Of a DNA stretch of 64,000 nt, positions 21,016-31,052 are shown in pieces. Positions within the stretch are counted from its first letter, which is position 1. Every line of letters starts with the position of its first letter. Below the pieces are notes generated by a model that had not been told where the DNA came from, did not search any database, and was given only the letters and a program-made list of their open reading frames with translations. The stretch lies in contig BDGG01000011.1 in assembly GCA_001949185.1 (NCBI GenBank), positions 666,454-730,453 on the forward strand, read 5' to 3'. The stretch is from Ramazzottius varieornatus (Eukaryota; Tardigrada; Eutardigrada; Parachela; Ramazzottiidae). Both the position numbers and the translations under genes were made by a program.

Positions 21016-24000
21016 TCAGGACATACTGGGTGGGAGGCCACAGACTTCACAGGCATCTCTTGGTCCAGTATTGACGAAGGTGCAGTGCGGACAGTTCCAC
21101 TCGTTAGAGTCGACTTCCGACGAGTCCGACTGGTGCCCGTTGGTGGCTCGCCAAGAGGTAGAAGGTCCTTGGTCGACACTCGATCGTTTCCCACTTTCAC
21201 TTCCGGCCATGGTCTTGACTGTCGTCCAGAAGGTGCTGTTGGTCATCCACGCATCTAGAATTTCGCTGCTCCTTTCCTGGATGGCGGCAACCAGGATATC
21301 CAAATCCTCATCCTACGAACCAAATATACAGAGTGAACACTACATCCTCTCATAAGAAAACCGATCGAAAATTTGTGGCCGTTCAATCATTTCTGCCGTT
21401 TTCCTACGAAATATTCATAACTAATCACTGCCAAGGTCGTGCCCAGCACATCCTTGACAGACGTATTCCTAGAAAAGGGGCGAAATTCATCTCACTGCGT
21501 ATAACAACTCCCCACGATTTTACTGTACAAGCTGAAGTTAATCGGTACCTGAAGGGTGACACTTTCCAAAGTGGCCATGAAGACTAAGAGGTGAAAGTCC
21601 GACATGGCATCCACCAGCTGAGCTTTGGAGAACTGAGAAACGTACTTGATCAAGGTCATGATATCCTGAAAAAAAGCTCCCGTTACGAACTCAGGGACAA
21701 AGAGAGGTCTAGAAGGAAGGCATACCTGATTCTGATCGAGACGATTCTCGACCGGGAAGGCCTGTTTGCCCTTGGTAACTTGGGTGGAGCGGAAGGTGTA
21801 GTGGGGCTCTTTGGGCATGGAGGCCGGGACGTCGACAATGGCATACTCTACCGGCAGGGGACGGGCCACACTGGTCACTTCGTTGCCATACTTGTCCTTC
21901 TCCTTGTAGAAGACATCGGGGACATACTGAGCAGTACTGGACTCTCTGACGTAGGCTAGGTCGGGGGCGTCGTAGGTAGGCACCAGACAGCTGTCTCGCA
22001 CCAGCGACATGCACTGGTTCGACACTTGATAGCCCTCAAAGTGAATCTGACTATCTTTGTCACCTGCAAATAACCGAGTAACGATGGGAAATCCAAACAG
22101 GTCCTAAGCCCAATCGTGGGTAGCTTTCTAGGAGCGCAAAGACAAACACAACAAGTGGCGTGTGCTACTGTCCAATCGCACAGTAAGCATGCGCCACTTG
22201 CGAGGACCAACAAGGTGGTTTTTCCATTTGACGCATGCGATTGGCTAATGAAACTGGCAAAGTGCGCCACTTGGAAAAACACTTTCTTGAGTCTGTGTGC
22301 GTGCAGAGGTCCCGTTTCGTGCCCTTTTCCATCTATCAACTGTCAAGCTGTGTCGAGCGCGACTCTGACAGGAAATCTCGTACGAAAGGGGGGAAATTTC
22401 CTTCGACGTCCGTATCATACTCCATGACTGAAAGGCACCACGTACCGGTAACGACCACCGTGACGAACTTGGACCCAAACTGTCCGCTCTTGGACAATTT
22501 ACAGGGATTTGGGTGCTGACTTTGAAAGAAGGCGGCGGTGATGCATTCTTCCGCCGTCAGAAAGTATGTGTCCTGCAACATGGACACAATTGTCAGCCGA
22601 AAATGAGCGTAAGAGGGACAAGCAAAAGAGGCCATACCTTGTTTCGCAGATACTTGACCGTGCCTTTGCGAACATCTTCGGCTAGTAAGTCGGTGAAGAT
22701 CCATCCGACGCGACGCAGCCCCAGCTTCATGGCCACACAATCCACCACTTCGGCGTGGGTATCCTCCTGGAGCATCACACCATTCTCCGAATCCACCTGC
22801 AAACAAAACCGACGTTTCGATTTCAGGCCATTTCTGCCGGACAAATCTACTGTTACCTGTGGAGGTTCGTAGATGGCTGCCACAGTGGCACGAATTCCTA
22901 GAGGCACATCTTTGTGCTGCTCATACTTTCCGTAAAGGAAACCAATACGCTGTAGACCGGTGCGACGGTAGTGATCCAAGAACCGCTCCACCAGATCCGC
23001 ATTCTCAAAACTGATGTTGTCCACATGACGATAACGCTATGATATTCGGTATAGATGTCACTGCAGAGTTACCTCAAAATTGCCACAAAACTATTCGGTC
23101 TCCCTTTCTTACCTGTCGATTCAGAGTGACCGCACTGGGTTGGCACTTGGTGCAAATGCCTTCGGGCCAAGGCAGATGCGTCGTACAACCCGGCTTGATC
23201 CGACAGGATGTCTCATTTAATGCAGCAAACTTCCCTCTGAAAGAATATCATTCGTCAATTGGGAGCTCGGCAAAAAAAGTTTTCAACTGGCGCACTTAGT
23301 GCTTTTGGGTGAAAGCGTGCGCCACTTGAGAGAACAATCTTGTCGACATCGTTTGCCAAAATGTCAATTTATCGCAAATCCACAACTTTGTTTTAAGTCA
23401 GCTACAAAGTGGGATGTTGACTCTTACTTGTTTGCCCCGCTCGTTAGCTTGCGGATGTAAGAATGGAAAGACATGTGCTTGATGGGTGGCTCGCGACTTT
23501 GGAGGTATGACTCGTCGAACGGCTCGATGGGGATACAGTAAAGACATTTTCCAGAAGGACCATGCTTACACCTGTGTCAAGGACCAAAAGTTAGCTACAG
23601 AGTGCTGAGAAAAAGGACGAAAGTCTTACAGTCGCTCGTCTTTGGGACGTTGAATGGATCCATCTTGTGTCCACAAGGACTGGTCGACTTCGTCTTCGGC
23701 CACATCCGACTGCGCCGGGGCACTCTCCGTGTAGTAACGACCCGACTCCGACATCATGGAACTATTCAGTGGCGTTGCGCTGCTATCCCTCTCCACGCCA
23801 GGCAGGCTGACAGCGCTGCCGAAGGACGAGTTGGTTCGACGACGAGCCATCTCCAGTGGTGACTTGGTATCATCCACATCCATCCGTCCGCCGGCCAGTA
23901 TGTCCAAATACAGCAGGTCGCCATGCCTGAGCAACAAACAAAACAAACAAAACAGATTATACGATGTAATCACTAAACTGGCAAGAAAATACAGAAGGAA

Positions 24001-24552
24001 AAACAAAACGGCAAACAGAGCCAGATCTCTTTCCAAGTGGCGCACCCTTTAGGTGTTATCGGCGGGAAGCCTGCGCCATTTGATAAAACGATCCTCCCAA
24101 GTTGATTTCCGAACTGGCGCACGCTGCCATTGTTATTGGCTGAAAGCGTGCGCCACTTGAAAGCAGACTTACTTCAGTCCGCTCTGCTTGACTGTCCGTG
24201 CACTGGAAAACAGCTGTGTTGTTTTGCTACGGTCCTGGAAGAGTCGCCATGTTGTGGCGTCGGGGGCCAGGTTGAAGGTTTCGGCAACCTACTCGAAGGA
24301 TTGAGGACAGAGTTCGAAGTTATAGGAAAAATTTCTGCAACGATAGATCAGCTCAAGCTTACGATGCGCAGCAGAGCGTCAATGGTGGTGTTTTCCGACA
24401 CTTCCACACGTTTTGTTCCCTCCGAAGACTGAATCCTCAGTAACTACAACAAGAGAAGGATCAGAAGCTAGGAATAATCACTCATACAGTAATACGAACA
24501 CGACCCGCAGAACATTATTGGGATTTACCAGCTTCTGACCGTGCGACGCCAT
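21016..24552 (-). CDS. NPLOC4: Nuclear protein localization 4 homolog (p97/VCP cofactor)
   Basis: Twelve minus-strand exons, 5' to 3': 24552-24529, 24443-24363, 24288-24173, 23926-23630, 23571-23428, 23236-23113, 23036-22857, 22796-22638, 22572-22446, 22063-21726, 21665-21549 and 21312-21016. They give 667 aa (human 608). Order of domains: N-terminal ubiquitin-like fold (~1-90); an acidic linker; the NPL4 zinc-finger region with CKHGPSGKC and CRIKPGC (~173-262); an inactive MPN domain ([18 protein letters not shown], ~263-400); the NPL4 C-domain; and a C-terminal NZF finger WNCPHCTFV with Cys 643, 646, 657 and 660. With UFD1 it recruits ubiquitinated clients to p97/VCP for unfolding, for example in ERAD. 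The NZF finger is the ubiquitin-binding element known from vertebrate forms. Several introns hold hairpin clusters. The model is well supported by phase at every junction. Confidence 0.95.
22152..22273. repeat. Family A hairpin doublet
   Basis: NPLOC4 intron 9. Confidence 0.88.
23283..23328. repeat. Family A single hairpin
   Basis: NPLOC4 intron 5. It is preceded by GGGAGCTCGGCAAAAAAAG at 23260, a conserved left flank. Confidence 0.88.
24034..24159. repeat. Family A hairpin doublet
   Basis: NPLOC4 intron 3. Its last unit ends 13 bp from exon 3. Confidence 0.88.
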
Positions 24553-25981
24553 CACTTCACTCAAAGATGGATGAGACAGGTATACACCAACTTCCAGCGA
24601 CCACACAGATATCCCACAGGTTTCTAGAAAAGATCGAGTAGAAACTACGACTAGAAGAGATCCACCGAAGCGCAGGAGAAATAAAATGTTTTATAGAAGA
24701 TGAGGAAGGGGAGAAAACCGTAACGCAGGAAAGTGCCAATCATCCACTCCCATGACGTCAACGTACAGTACAACACATGACATAGAACTGTATGTCATGT
24801 ATGACATATGTCACATATTAATGAATACTAGCGTTCCGAGTTCCGACTTCCGGTGCGGCGGTGCCGTGACTGCCGTCTTAATCCAGAATCCTAGATCATC
24901 TTCCTGTTTGTCCTATGATGCATCTTGAAATTCTCCCTCCTTTAACCTCTTCTACTGACAGCTGACGAAGGCTCGGGATGAAGCAGTTATACAACGGGAT
25001 GACGTCTCCGGACTCTAACTGCTGGCAGTTTTCAGTGCTCCACTGTTCGCATGAGTTTATCGTTACGCAAATTTATATATTATGGGAACAGGTGAACGAT
25101 CGAAGTCGGACCTCGGAACGCTGTCTCTCTCCTGGACTGCTGGAAGGGCACTATACCAGTAAGCCCACCAGGTAGGAAAAGTGGTAGGTTGAGTCTGCTT
25201 AATCTCCCGTATACTTATCGAAGTCTCATCGTCTCAGCAGATGAAACCACCATATGCAACTCTTGTAATATATAAGTATATTATTCTTCCAGATTAAGGA
25301 TAAAATGAACGGGTTTACACGAGCTGAAGACCTACGTCAATTTCCACGAAATGCGAAGGATTGCGAAGGACGTTGCTGTTCCGCTGGTGCTTGTTGCTCG
25401 ACTCCTCGGCGAGGGAAAGAAGACATTTGTCCGGCACGCCTTCTGCAAGCCAAACAAAGTTTAACAAACCGGACGCGCGAGGCTCGTCGAAGACCTAGGA
25501 ATCTGGAAAGCTTCATGAAAGCGGAAAATTTGCACCGTACGTTGGTATGATGGCCTAATATCACCTGCCATTGTGCTAGTCATTATTCTCTATATTTCAG
25601 TGTTGATAAGAAGGATTGCGGGATGAGCATTTCGGACGGCGTCGACCAGTCACACAGAATTACAGAGTAAGTGATTCCATATGACTCGAGAAAGAAATGA
25701 ACATGAATTGCTACTTCTGTTCGAGCCAGATTTAATGTACGGGCGCTGAAAATAGCCCTGCTCAGCAAATAGCTTGTTGGAGAAGACATCTAAGTAGCAT
25801 TACCCGAGAGCTCGGCAAACAGCCTCAAACAAAGTGGCGCACACTTTCGGTGCTTTCGGCTGGAGGTGTGCGTCACTTGGACAAGTAATCTTTGCCGAGC
25901 TTGTTTGCTTGGATTCCACTTGACACCAGACAGAGTTATGAGGATAGATGACCGTTAGACTTTCTTGGCGTGTTGAACTGT
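24553..25981. other. Region upstream of NPLOC4, possible unassigned exons
   Basis: On the plus strand, 25318-25461 can be read as a peptide containing ELKTYVNFHEMRRIAKDVAV and ending in KPNKV-stop. 25093-25160 and 25602-25666 are also open and flanked by AG/GT. Their phases do not join into one model, and I recognise no family. One complete hairpin element lies at 25807-25918. Confidence 0.25.
25807..25918. repeat. Family A complete single-core element
   Basis: Left flank GAGCTCGGCAAACAGCCTC, core 25831-25879, right flank TTTGCCGAGCTTGTTTGC. Intergenic. Confidence 0.88.
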
Positions 25982-26550
25982 TTAAAAGGGTCCGGTTTCA
26001 CAGGTTTGACCGCAGGTTGCCACTCCATTAGGTTGGATTTGGCCTGTCGTGAAGGTGCAACCAGGAGCTGGGACATTTCCTTGCGCTATACATAGAGCTA
26101 TAGCTATAGCCACAGGGTTGGTGGGGCTGATGGTGGTGGTGGTGACGGGGATGCCTGGAATAACGATGGGTGTACCCGAATAGCCGCCGGAAGTTCCGGC
26201 AGCCAAGACTGGCGTCCCCACTATAACTTGCCGGCTGGCCAGGTTGTCGCTTTTAGACGTATATTGACAAGCAGGATGAGGGAAGGTGAACGTCATGCCT
26301 TGACAGAAGAAGACGGAAGGTCCGGAAGCAGTGACGGAGGATTTTGCGGACAACGAGTCGGCGCTGGAGGTGTAGCCGCAACTGGGATGGGGAAAGGCAA
26401 ACAGTCGACCGTCACAGTACCATAGACCGTTCAGTACATTCAGACCTGCAAATGACAGACAGCCGTTTACTCCTTTACCAAGGTACGGCTGTCAGACTTC
26501 TTACCATTGAGGACGAGGAGAATCGGCAGGACCAGACGCAAAATCAACAT
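25982..26550 (-). CDS. Secreted protein with two Cys-containing FPHP repeats
   Basis: Two minus-strand exons, 26550-26505 and 26445-25982, give 169 aa. I do not recognise the family. Residues 1-16 (MLILRLVLPILLVLNG) are a signal peptide. Two tandem copies of a short module follow: WYCDGRLFAFPHPSCGYTSS, then FFCQGMTFTFPHPACQYTSK. Each has two Cys spaced by an aromatic-FPHP core. A Thr/Pro/Ile-rich middle (TTTTISPTNP) follows, with an Ala/Ile patch, and a Cys-rich tail ending CGQTCETGPF. The even number of Cys suggests disulphides and an extracellular role, for example a cuticle or adhesive component; that is inference. The start is fixed by the signal peptide, and the single intron is phase 1. 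Confidence 0.75.
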
Positions 26551-27561
26551 GGTAGCGAGCCCAGTTCACGGCCCTTGGCCGGTCGTATGGTCAACTTGGC
26601 TTCCGTGTTTTCGAAGGCTTATTATATTGTCGGCGCTTACCACCGCCACCGGTCCTGCACGGGCATGCTGGAATGCTTACGGTGAGCACTGTTATAGGCA
26701 TGATGTGGTCAGCCGGCATGATCTCTTAGGTGAGCGCATCGCTTTTCTCTTTTATTGCAACAGCGACCTCTATCACCACTTTGGGCGTTGCGTCTGAGCG
26801 TAGATCTTTCTCTTACTACGGAATCCTCTGAGAAGGAATAGTTGTGCGTCCGTGGGTTACATAGAAGGCCGTCGTTGTTTGCTCAGGCATTGTGCGACTA
26901 CAAAGGTGCGCTCGTGTAATGAAACAGCCATCATAATACTGTATCTTGTTGTTAAAAATGTATCTGGAATTACTCTCGTGCACGATGGCTGGCCTACACT
27001 CTAATCGTGATGGGCGCACCATGGACACAAAAAACTTTCGTTACATTCACGAGTTACATGATTTTCGGAAGCTGCATTTTCTCTGTTGACGGCAAACTGA
27101 ACTGATGTCGGGGGGAGAGTGTCGCGTGTCTGGATGTGCTGTTTGAAGAAAGCGCTCGTCGACTTGTTCTCCTTGTTCTTTTGAGGGTTCTACAAAAGGT
27201 AGCCGATATGCTTATCAAGGTTCGGCGAAGAATCGCACACGGAAGTAGAATTAGGACTTATGGGCTCGCACTTTGATACGATAAAGACATTGACGACATT
27301 TCCGACATGTCGTCGCGGAAACCTTCCATGTCGTCATTTTCAGGTACGATGGTAGGCAGCAAGACCTTGTCGATACACGACCACCAAACCATAATTTCCA
27401 GCAAATGGGCAAATTATAGCACTAGTCACACCTCCATCTTTTGAGAGCATCTCCGCATTCCAGCTCCACTAATCCAATGGGAAGGAAGTGTGCTCTTGCA
27501 AAGAGGATTTTATAGTTGATAGTTCGGAGGTTTGTGGGGGATCATTCCGGGCTCTGATACA
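26551..27561. other. Intergenic, nothing recognised
   Basis: This presumably holds the back-to-back promoters of the Cys-repeat protein (minus) and trehalase 1 (plus). Short open frames exist on both strands without family resemblance. There are no hairpin units. Confidence 0.4.
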
Positions 27562-30500
27562 ATGGCATTTTGGATCTTGTTGATCTTACTATCGTTGGTT
27601 CTTTGGGTGAACGGACGGAATGTCAGCGAATCGGGACGTCCTTGTAACAGGTTCGTCGCTTTGTAAACTATCGCGACTCTGCGGAGGATTCGACCATCTC
27701 GAGGCTCGACAAAAAGTCGATATAATTGTTTTCTCGAGCGGCGCACAGTTACGGGGATTTCGGCTGGAAGCGTGCGCCACTTGGGAGGATGATGTTATTT
27801 GCTGAGTTCGTTTACCTAAGTCCGTAATTGATGACGTCCGCAATATTATCGAAGCACGTTCGCAATCAAGTCAGAGTTAATTTTGAGCTGATTTTGCGTT
27901 TGCTTCCAACGCGGTGGTGTAATTTCTGTAGCTCTAACCGTCTTGTTTGTTTTCAGCCCGATCTTCTGTTACGGCTCACTCCTGGAAACGGCGCAGTTGC
28001 TGGAAATCCATCACGACTCCAAGACTTTTGTGGACCGGCCACTAAAAGAGCACGTCACAGTGGAAGAAGTCCTTCAGGCTTTCGACCAACTAGAAGCCGC
28101 TATGCGGGGGAACATCACTCAGCAAGTCATGAAGGACTTTGTCAATGGCTGGTTCGCACCAGTGGGCGCTTCCCTCGAACCCTACCTGCCACCCGACTGG
28201 AAACCTGTCGATCAAGGCGGCCTACCACTTTACAACGTTCTCGAGAACCCTCTGCTGAAACAATTTGCCAAAGATATCCACGAGCAATGGCATAAACTCG
28301 GTCGAAAGGTAGGTCTTCATCATCATCAACAACCGAAAACTCGGTAAGCAAACTGGGCAAGATGGTTTGTTTTCAAGTGGCGCACCACTTCGGTGTATTG
28401 TTCGGAAAGATGCGCCACTTGGAAAACTCAAAAATCCTTTTCCACACTGGCGCATGGTCACCGTGTTGTTGCATGCAATCGTGCGCCACTTGGGAAAGCG
28501 AACTCGTCGCGTTGGATTACCGAGCTCCCAGTTATATACAGCACATATAACTATACTGTGAATATATTTGTGGTTCTCATCAGACTCACTGTATTTCGAG
28601 TGTTCTTGCAGATCAGAGGACGAATGACTAAACTAACAGGACAAAACTCGCCGGCGAACAAGACCGAGTCCCTCATGTACGTCCCGCACCCGTTCATCGT
28701 ACCAGGTGGACGTTTCCAGGAAATGTATTATTGGGACTCGTATTGGACCATTCAGGGCTTGCTGGCTTCCGGTATGAAAGAAACCGTGGCTAACATGCTT
28801 CGCAACTTCGCCTACCTTATCCAGACAGTGGGGCACATGCCCAATGCCAACCGTGTCTATTATGAGCAGCGATCCCAGCCGCCATTTTTCGCTCTGATGG
28901 TTGAAACCTACCGGAAGCACAGTTCCGTGCAGGCCAGCGAGTCTCTAGCTTTTATCAGGGAACTGTTACCGGCGTTGGAGGTTGAGCAGGAATTCTTCCG
29001 TACTCAACGTTCCGAACAAGTCACAAAGAATGGTCTCACATACACCCTTAACGTCTACCGGGGAGGCATGACTCACCCGCGACCCGAAGCCTACTTCGAA
29101 GATTACCATTTGGCCGAAACTCTGGATGGGTTTCAGAGTAAGATGATTTCTTCGATCTCAAGTTAGGCAAGAGGTCTTAAGTCCATGGTCTGTTCGTAGC
29201 TGAGGAGGAGCTCTTCGCTAACCTGGCGGCTGGTGCCGAAAGTGGCTGGGACTTTTCTTCGCGGTGGTACGAGCATGCCGCGGCCCACTTCTCGACCATA
29301 CGAACCGAAACAATCATTCCCGTCGACCTCAACGCTATACTGTGTGCTAGCGAACGTCTCATGGGCGACTTTTACTACCTGACAGGTCAGCTGCTTTTCT
29401 CTTCATATGGGTTGGTCCCGGGGACCCTGGAATTCGCCAAGACCGTTTTCCTTAAGTGGCGCACTTTCGGCTAATAACGCAGCAACGTTGCGCCAATTGG
29501 GAAAACAGTTTTGTTGAATATATTCAAGTCGCGTACGTGTCATTGTTATTGGTCGGAAGCGTGCGCCACTTAAGAAAACGATCTTGCTAAGTTTGTTTGC
29601 CGAACTGATACTTGATTTTGGCCTCTCTTCAGGAAACATTACGCAAGCCGAGGTCTTCCGGGACCGTGCCGTAAAAAGAGCTGATGCCATCCACGACCTG
29701 ATGTGGAATGATCACAAGAAGATGTGGCGGGATTACGACGCCAAATACCAGCTACAGCGCGATGGCTTCTATACCAGCCACATTACTCCCCTGTTCGCAA
29801 AGTGTAACGGCAAGGTCAACATTACATCTACAGCTTTTCTTCAGGCCGTTCTCAGCTCGGTCGACGTAAGTAACCTTTTGTCAGGTTTTATTCTTTCGTT
29901 CCTTCATTAAGTGTATGTTGCCTCTTTTCAGATCAAGGAGGTCACGGCGTTTCCAGGAGGGTTCCCCCAGTCGTTAGTTCGCGAACCGTTCAGCGGACAG
30001 CAGTGGGACTTTCCTTACGCTTGGCCGCCCAACCAACTGATGATGATTGAAAGTAAGAGTATAACGATAGCCCTATGGTTATTTAGGAGCTCAGCCAATA
30101 ACCTCGCCGAAATATCTCTTCAAATCTTTCCAAGTGGCGCACACTCCCAATGCATTTGGCTGGAAGTATGCGGCGCTTGGGAAAACATTTGGCGTCCCCG
30201 TTTTCTTTTGCTGTTTTTCTACGAGAAATCTGTCAAGCTGGTGCCCGGCACAAACTGGACAGGCCTTTATCCTAGAAAAAAGAGCGATTACGCAGCGTCT
30301 GTACATGACTTCCCGTAACTTATTCCCCGTTTACTTCCTTGCTACTTACTCCAGTTCCTCGGTAGCTTGGTAAAGTAATCCTTGTTTGACCGGCAGGTTT
30401 CATGGATGATCCAGCCACTCGAGAAACGGCCCGGCAGTGGGCGCAGAAGTGGATGGACGTGGTCTACATCGGCTTTGTCAAGAGTGGCTCCTTCTACGAA

Positions 30501-30860
30501 AAGTACGATGCCCGAGAGATGGGCATGTATGGAGGAGGTGGTGAGTACGATGTTCAAGAGGGATTTGGATGGACCAATGGTGGCATCCTCCGCCTGATGG
30601 TAAGTCTTACTCAGTTCGCTGGGATCTTCGATTACTGGATACAGAATCGTTCACTTCTGCAGGAAATCTTCCCTAACCAACTTGTGGCCAACCCACCGCC
30701 CGACAACAGCACTTTCCTTCCTCCCTCCAGCAGCACCGATGGGGAGGTTACTGGTAGCAGTACCAACGCCAGCGCCGATGCGACCACGCCTTCCTGCGCC
30801 GATAAGTCTTCCACTTCCTCGCTCTTCTTTATAGCTTTCATTTCTTTTTTTCTCCTGTAG
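27562..30860 (+). CDS. TREH: Trehalase 1 (GH37, GPI-anchored type)
   Basis: Eight exons: 27562-27650, 27957-28308, 28612-29137, 29200-29385, 29633-29865, 29932-30052, 30397-30599 and 30663-30860. They give 635 aa. It hydrolyses trehalose to two glucose at the outer cell surface. Evidence: signal peptide (MAFWILLILLSLVLWVNG); PCNSPIFCYG start of the catalytic domain; GH37 signature 1 PGGRFQEMYYWDSYW (178-192); the acid-Asp motif AESGWDFSSRW (Asp codon 29250-29252); signature 2 QWDFPYAWPPNQ (486-498); and GGGGEYDVQEGFGWTNG with the second catalytic carboxylate. The tail is Ser/Thr-rich then hydrophobic (SSLFFIAFISFFLL), fitting GPI attachment. All key residues are present, so I expect an active enzyme. 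It lies 192 bp upstream of a second trehalase in the same direction. Confidence 0.95.
27735..27784. repeat. Family A single hairpin
   Basis: Trehalase 1 intron 1. Confidence 0.88.
28341..28530. repeat. Family A complete doublet element
   Basis: Trehalase 1 intron 2. Both flanks are visible, and the right end is ACCGAGCTCCCAG. Cores at 28374 and 28444. Confidence 0.9.
29453..29573. repeat. Family A hairpin doublet
   Basis: Trehalase 1 intron 4. Right flank CGATCTTGCTAAGTTTGTTT, then GCCGAACT. Confidence 0.88.
30131..30180. repeat. Family A single hairpin
   Basis: Trehalase 1 intron 6. The left flank GGAGCTCAGCCAATAACCTC starts at 30088. Confidence 0.85.
30214..30280. repeat. Hairpin family B, copy 1
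   Basis: TTTTTCTA at the left and TAGAAAAA at the right. Inside are CTGTC / GACAG arms around the palindrome GTGCCCGGCAC. It lies in trehalase 1 intron 6, 34 bp after a family A hairpin. Confidence 0.7.
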
Positions 30861-31052
30861 TTATCCTTCTGATGTGAACAATGAATGTTCACAGAGCTGT
30901 CATCTGTAAAATATTTGTGGGTGCTTTCGTTTGTCGTTGGCAGCCAATGTGTCGTCGCCATATCCGGTCTCAATCCAGCTGGTATTTTATTCTAACGTAG
31001 GGTGCTTTTGATACGTAATTAAAAGTGGTTGGATTTTGTTTTGTGAAACACA

